This document shows, in pieces, positions 62,591-64,000 of a stretch of 64,000 nucleotides of DNA. The translations under genes and the position numbers were made by a program. Positions within the stretch are counted from its first letter, which is position 1; each line of letters begins with the position of its first letter. The stretch is from assembly GCA_963681975.1 (NCBI GenBank), contig OY820613.1:558001-622000 (forward strand), written 5' to 3'. The notes under the pieces were generated by a model. It saw only the letters and a program-made list of their open reading frames with translations. It searched no databases and was not told the DNA's origin. Source of the stretch: JANELJ01 sp024511395. Its GTDB lineage: Bacteria; Pseudomonadota; Gammaproteobacteria; GRL18.

Positions 62591-63451
62591 TCACAACGCA
62601 CAACAGGATAACTGAAAATCAATATCTTCCGTATAGGGAACTGGCCGTTCATTATTAACCGGTGTCATAAAACGGACACTGAAACGATGTTTACCACCAC
62701 TGATTTCAGCATAATAATCGATGTTTGCAGGAACCAGAACCCGTATTAACTGAAACGGGATACTGGTATCCAAGGACTGCTGAAAGAAACCCTGTTTAGC
62801 CGTCGTTAGACTCTGGATACTGCTTTCTCTTAACAGGCTAAGGATCAGGTTAATGGATAAGCGATAATAATCCAGCTGCATTAACCAGGATTCCAGAATT
62901 TCAATACGATGTTCAGCAGGCTGTTTCAGCCAGAAATGGTAAATCGGCAGGTCAAAATCGCAGGCTCCGCCGGGAATAGTATCACGCTGACGGATCAGTT
63001 TAAGTAATTCGTTGTTAGTCAGTTTGTCTTGGGCATTGCTTTTTTTGCTTCTGAGTGTATTGAGATATTTTTCAATTTGTTTCAGTGTGTCTTCCAAGAT
63101 GGTCGGATCAACTCCCGGACTGGAACTGATAGCCAGTAAGGCGGAAGCCAGACGTACCAGCTCCTTGATTAGCTCCATGCGCAAATCAGTACGGCTCATA
63201 ATGCTTAAAATATCAAGAATATGGCTGATGGTCGCCCGGCTGTCCCAGACGGAATAGCCGAGCATGGAATAACGGGCCTGTTTAAACAGAAATTCCAGAC
63301 GCAGGAGGGTTCGGATCCGTTCATTAAGAGGTAACTCGTAAATGGTTGAATCTGTCACGTTATTCAATATTTCCTGTCTGGAAGGCTCATCATTGCTATA
63401 GTTGTCGCTGTTGTCAAAAACAGCAATGACTAATAAACTTCTATTGTCCAA
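62591..63451 (-). CDS. zapD: Cell division protein ZapD
   Basis: Up to 286 residues matching ZapD (DUF1342): YELPLNERIRTLLRLEFLFKQ at the start of the domain, VDPTILEDTLKQIEKYL, LIRQRDTIPGGACDFDLPIYHFWL and SGGKHRFSVRFM. ZapD bundles FtsZ filaments. The frame begins ~30 residues earlier than E. coli ZapD; a GTG at complement 63356-63358 with AGGAAA upstream would give ~255 residues and may be the real start. Confidence 0.93.
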   Translation of the reverse strand: MDNRSLLVIAVFDNSDNYSNDEPSRQEILNNVTDSTIYELPLNERIRTLLRLEFLFKQARYSMLGYSVWDSRATISHILDILSIMSRTDLRMELIKELVRLASALLAISSSPGVDPTILEDTLKQIEKYLNTLRSKKSNAQDKLTNNELLKLIRQRDTIPGGACDFDLPIYHFWLKQPAEHRIEILESWLMQLDYYRLSINLILSLLRESSIQSLTTAKQGFFQQSLDTSIPFQLIRVLVPANIDYYAEISGGKHRFSVRFMTPVNNERPVPYTEDIDFQLSCCAL

Positions 63452-63559
63452 TATCTAAGACTGGCTTGCAACTGTTTCACTATTGGCGGCCTATAATCAA
63501 AGCGTTTTTCTGTGACTTATTTCATGCTGGTTAAGGACTTATTTCTACTGCTTAATGAG

Positions 63560-64000
63560 TTATTGCCTGCCCGCTAATTTTTGATAAAACTGGAACAGTT
63601 CGTTAACTCTGGATTTTAACTGCTGAGGTGTTCCAGAGTTATCAATAATATCATCAGCCCGTTTCAGGCGGATATTACGGTCAATCTGACTGTCTATGAT
63701 CTGCTGTATTAACTCTTTAGAACAATGGTCTCTTTTTATGCTGCGTTGTAACTGTATATCTTCGGGAATATCCACTACCAGAATACGATCAAAATATTGA
63801 CTTCGTTCCGTTTGATAAGCAGTTTCAAAGAATAAAGGGATGGCGGTAATAACAATATGGATATTATCCTGTTTGCGGTAAGTCTCTAACTGCTCAATAA
63901 TTGACTGATAGACTAGGGGATGGAGTAGAGCTTCGAGCTGTTTTTTTTGTTCAGGAGAATTAAATACCTTTTTTCGAAGTATAGCCCGGTTAAGTTCACC
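63560..64000 (-). CDS. coaE: Dephospho-CoA kinase CoaE, 5' end outside window
   Basis: The frame is open to the window edge and lacks the N-terminal P-loop (outside). Visible are RAILRKKVFNSPEQKKQLEALLHPLV, HIVITAIPLFFETAYQ (family LVPDxPLLFE), FDRILVVDIPEDIQLQRSIKRD and IRLKRADDIIDNSGTPQQLKSRVNEL (RADxVIxN signature). CoaE performs the last step of coenzyme A synthesis. coaE-zapD-yacG is the usual gammaproteobacterial order. The region 63452-63559 is intergenic. Confidence 0.95.
   Translation of the reverse strand, partial: GELNRAILRKKVFNSPEQKKQLEALLHPLVYQSIIEQLETYRKQDNIHIVITAIPLFFETAYQTERSQYFDRILVVDIPEDIQLQRSIKRDHCSKELIQQIIDSQIDRNIRLKRADDIIDNSGTPQQLKSRVNELFQFYQKLAGRQ

Overview
The window looks like a chromosomal segment of a sulfur-oxidising gammaproteobacterium of moderate to low GC. 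The evidence is a complete aprMBA operon (membrane-anchored APS reductase) plus gene orders typical of Gammaproteobacteria: queA-tgt-yajC-secD-secF, coaE-zapD-yacG, fabA, coq7, umuDC and ygiQ. Genus cannot be assigned from the sequence. Heavy insertion-sequence (IS) load and many broken genes resemble a genome in early reductive evolution, for example a host-associated lineage, but no symbiosis gene is present to prove that.

Mobile DNA: about one third of the window is IS or IS debris. The dominant element is one IS5-like family (here ISa, 1498 bp, 447-aa transposase) in eight copies at 1156, 7998, 18603, 30301, 33191, 36659, 41648 and 60159, plus two orphan ends (7830, 53561). Five copies are flanked by perfect 6-bp duplications of the form TANNTA; three are not and probably mark recombination. 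Also present are an IS21 element (intact at 56727-59376, degenerate at 4469-5942), IS982 copies (5940, 38163, and an end at 1116), IS4 (22905, with a 10-bp duplication, and a remnant at 43150), IS630 (20484), IS3 (40360, and a remnant at 20262) and unassigned transposase pieces.

Layout. 1-7.7 kb: frameshifted ygiQ end, truncated chemotaxis receptor, cytochrome c, and a umuDC operon destroyed by nested IS21/IS982. 9.6-18.4 kb: aprMBA with terminators, an FKBP-type isomerase, several unrecognised small proteins, an acetyltransferase-like protein, a HIT protein and a YCII protein. 20-29.5 kb: IS debris, a herA/yjgR fragment, a SLAC1/TDT transporter with an AOR-family tungsten/molybdenum oxidoreductase, rbgA, and a wrecked pst operon that still has a good PhoB box. 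29.7-41.6 kb: broken mtgA and DsrC-like genes, periplasmic alpha-carbonic anhydrase, pgi and an unknown exported protein. 44.3-55.9 kb: largely intact housekeeping block (galU, sco1, PCu(A)C chaperone, tRNA-Leu, queA-tgt-yajC-secDF, 2Fe-2S ferredoxin, a GlcF-like Fe-S protein, coq7). 56-64 kb: broken SprA-like gene, IS21, fabA, Uma2 fragment, yacG, zapD and partial coaE.

The intact genes describe an aerobic sulfur-oxidising lifestyle: APS reductase for sulfite oxidation, ubiquinone synthesis, copper delivery to cytochrome oxidase, and carbonic anhydrase. SOS mutagenesis, high-affinity phosphate uptake, chemotaxis and one peptidoglycan glycosyltransferase are decaying. In-frame stops in pseudogenes are a mix of TAG, TAA and TGA, so they read as nonsense mutations rather than recoding.
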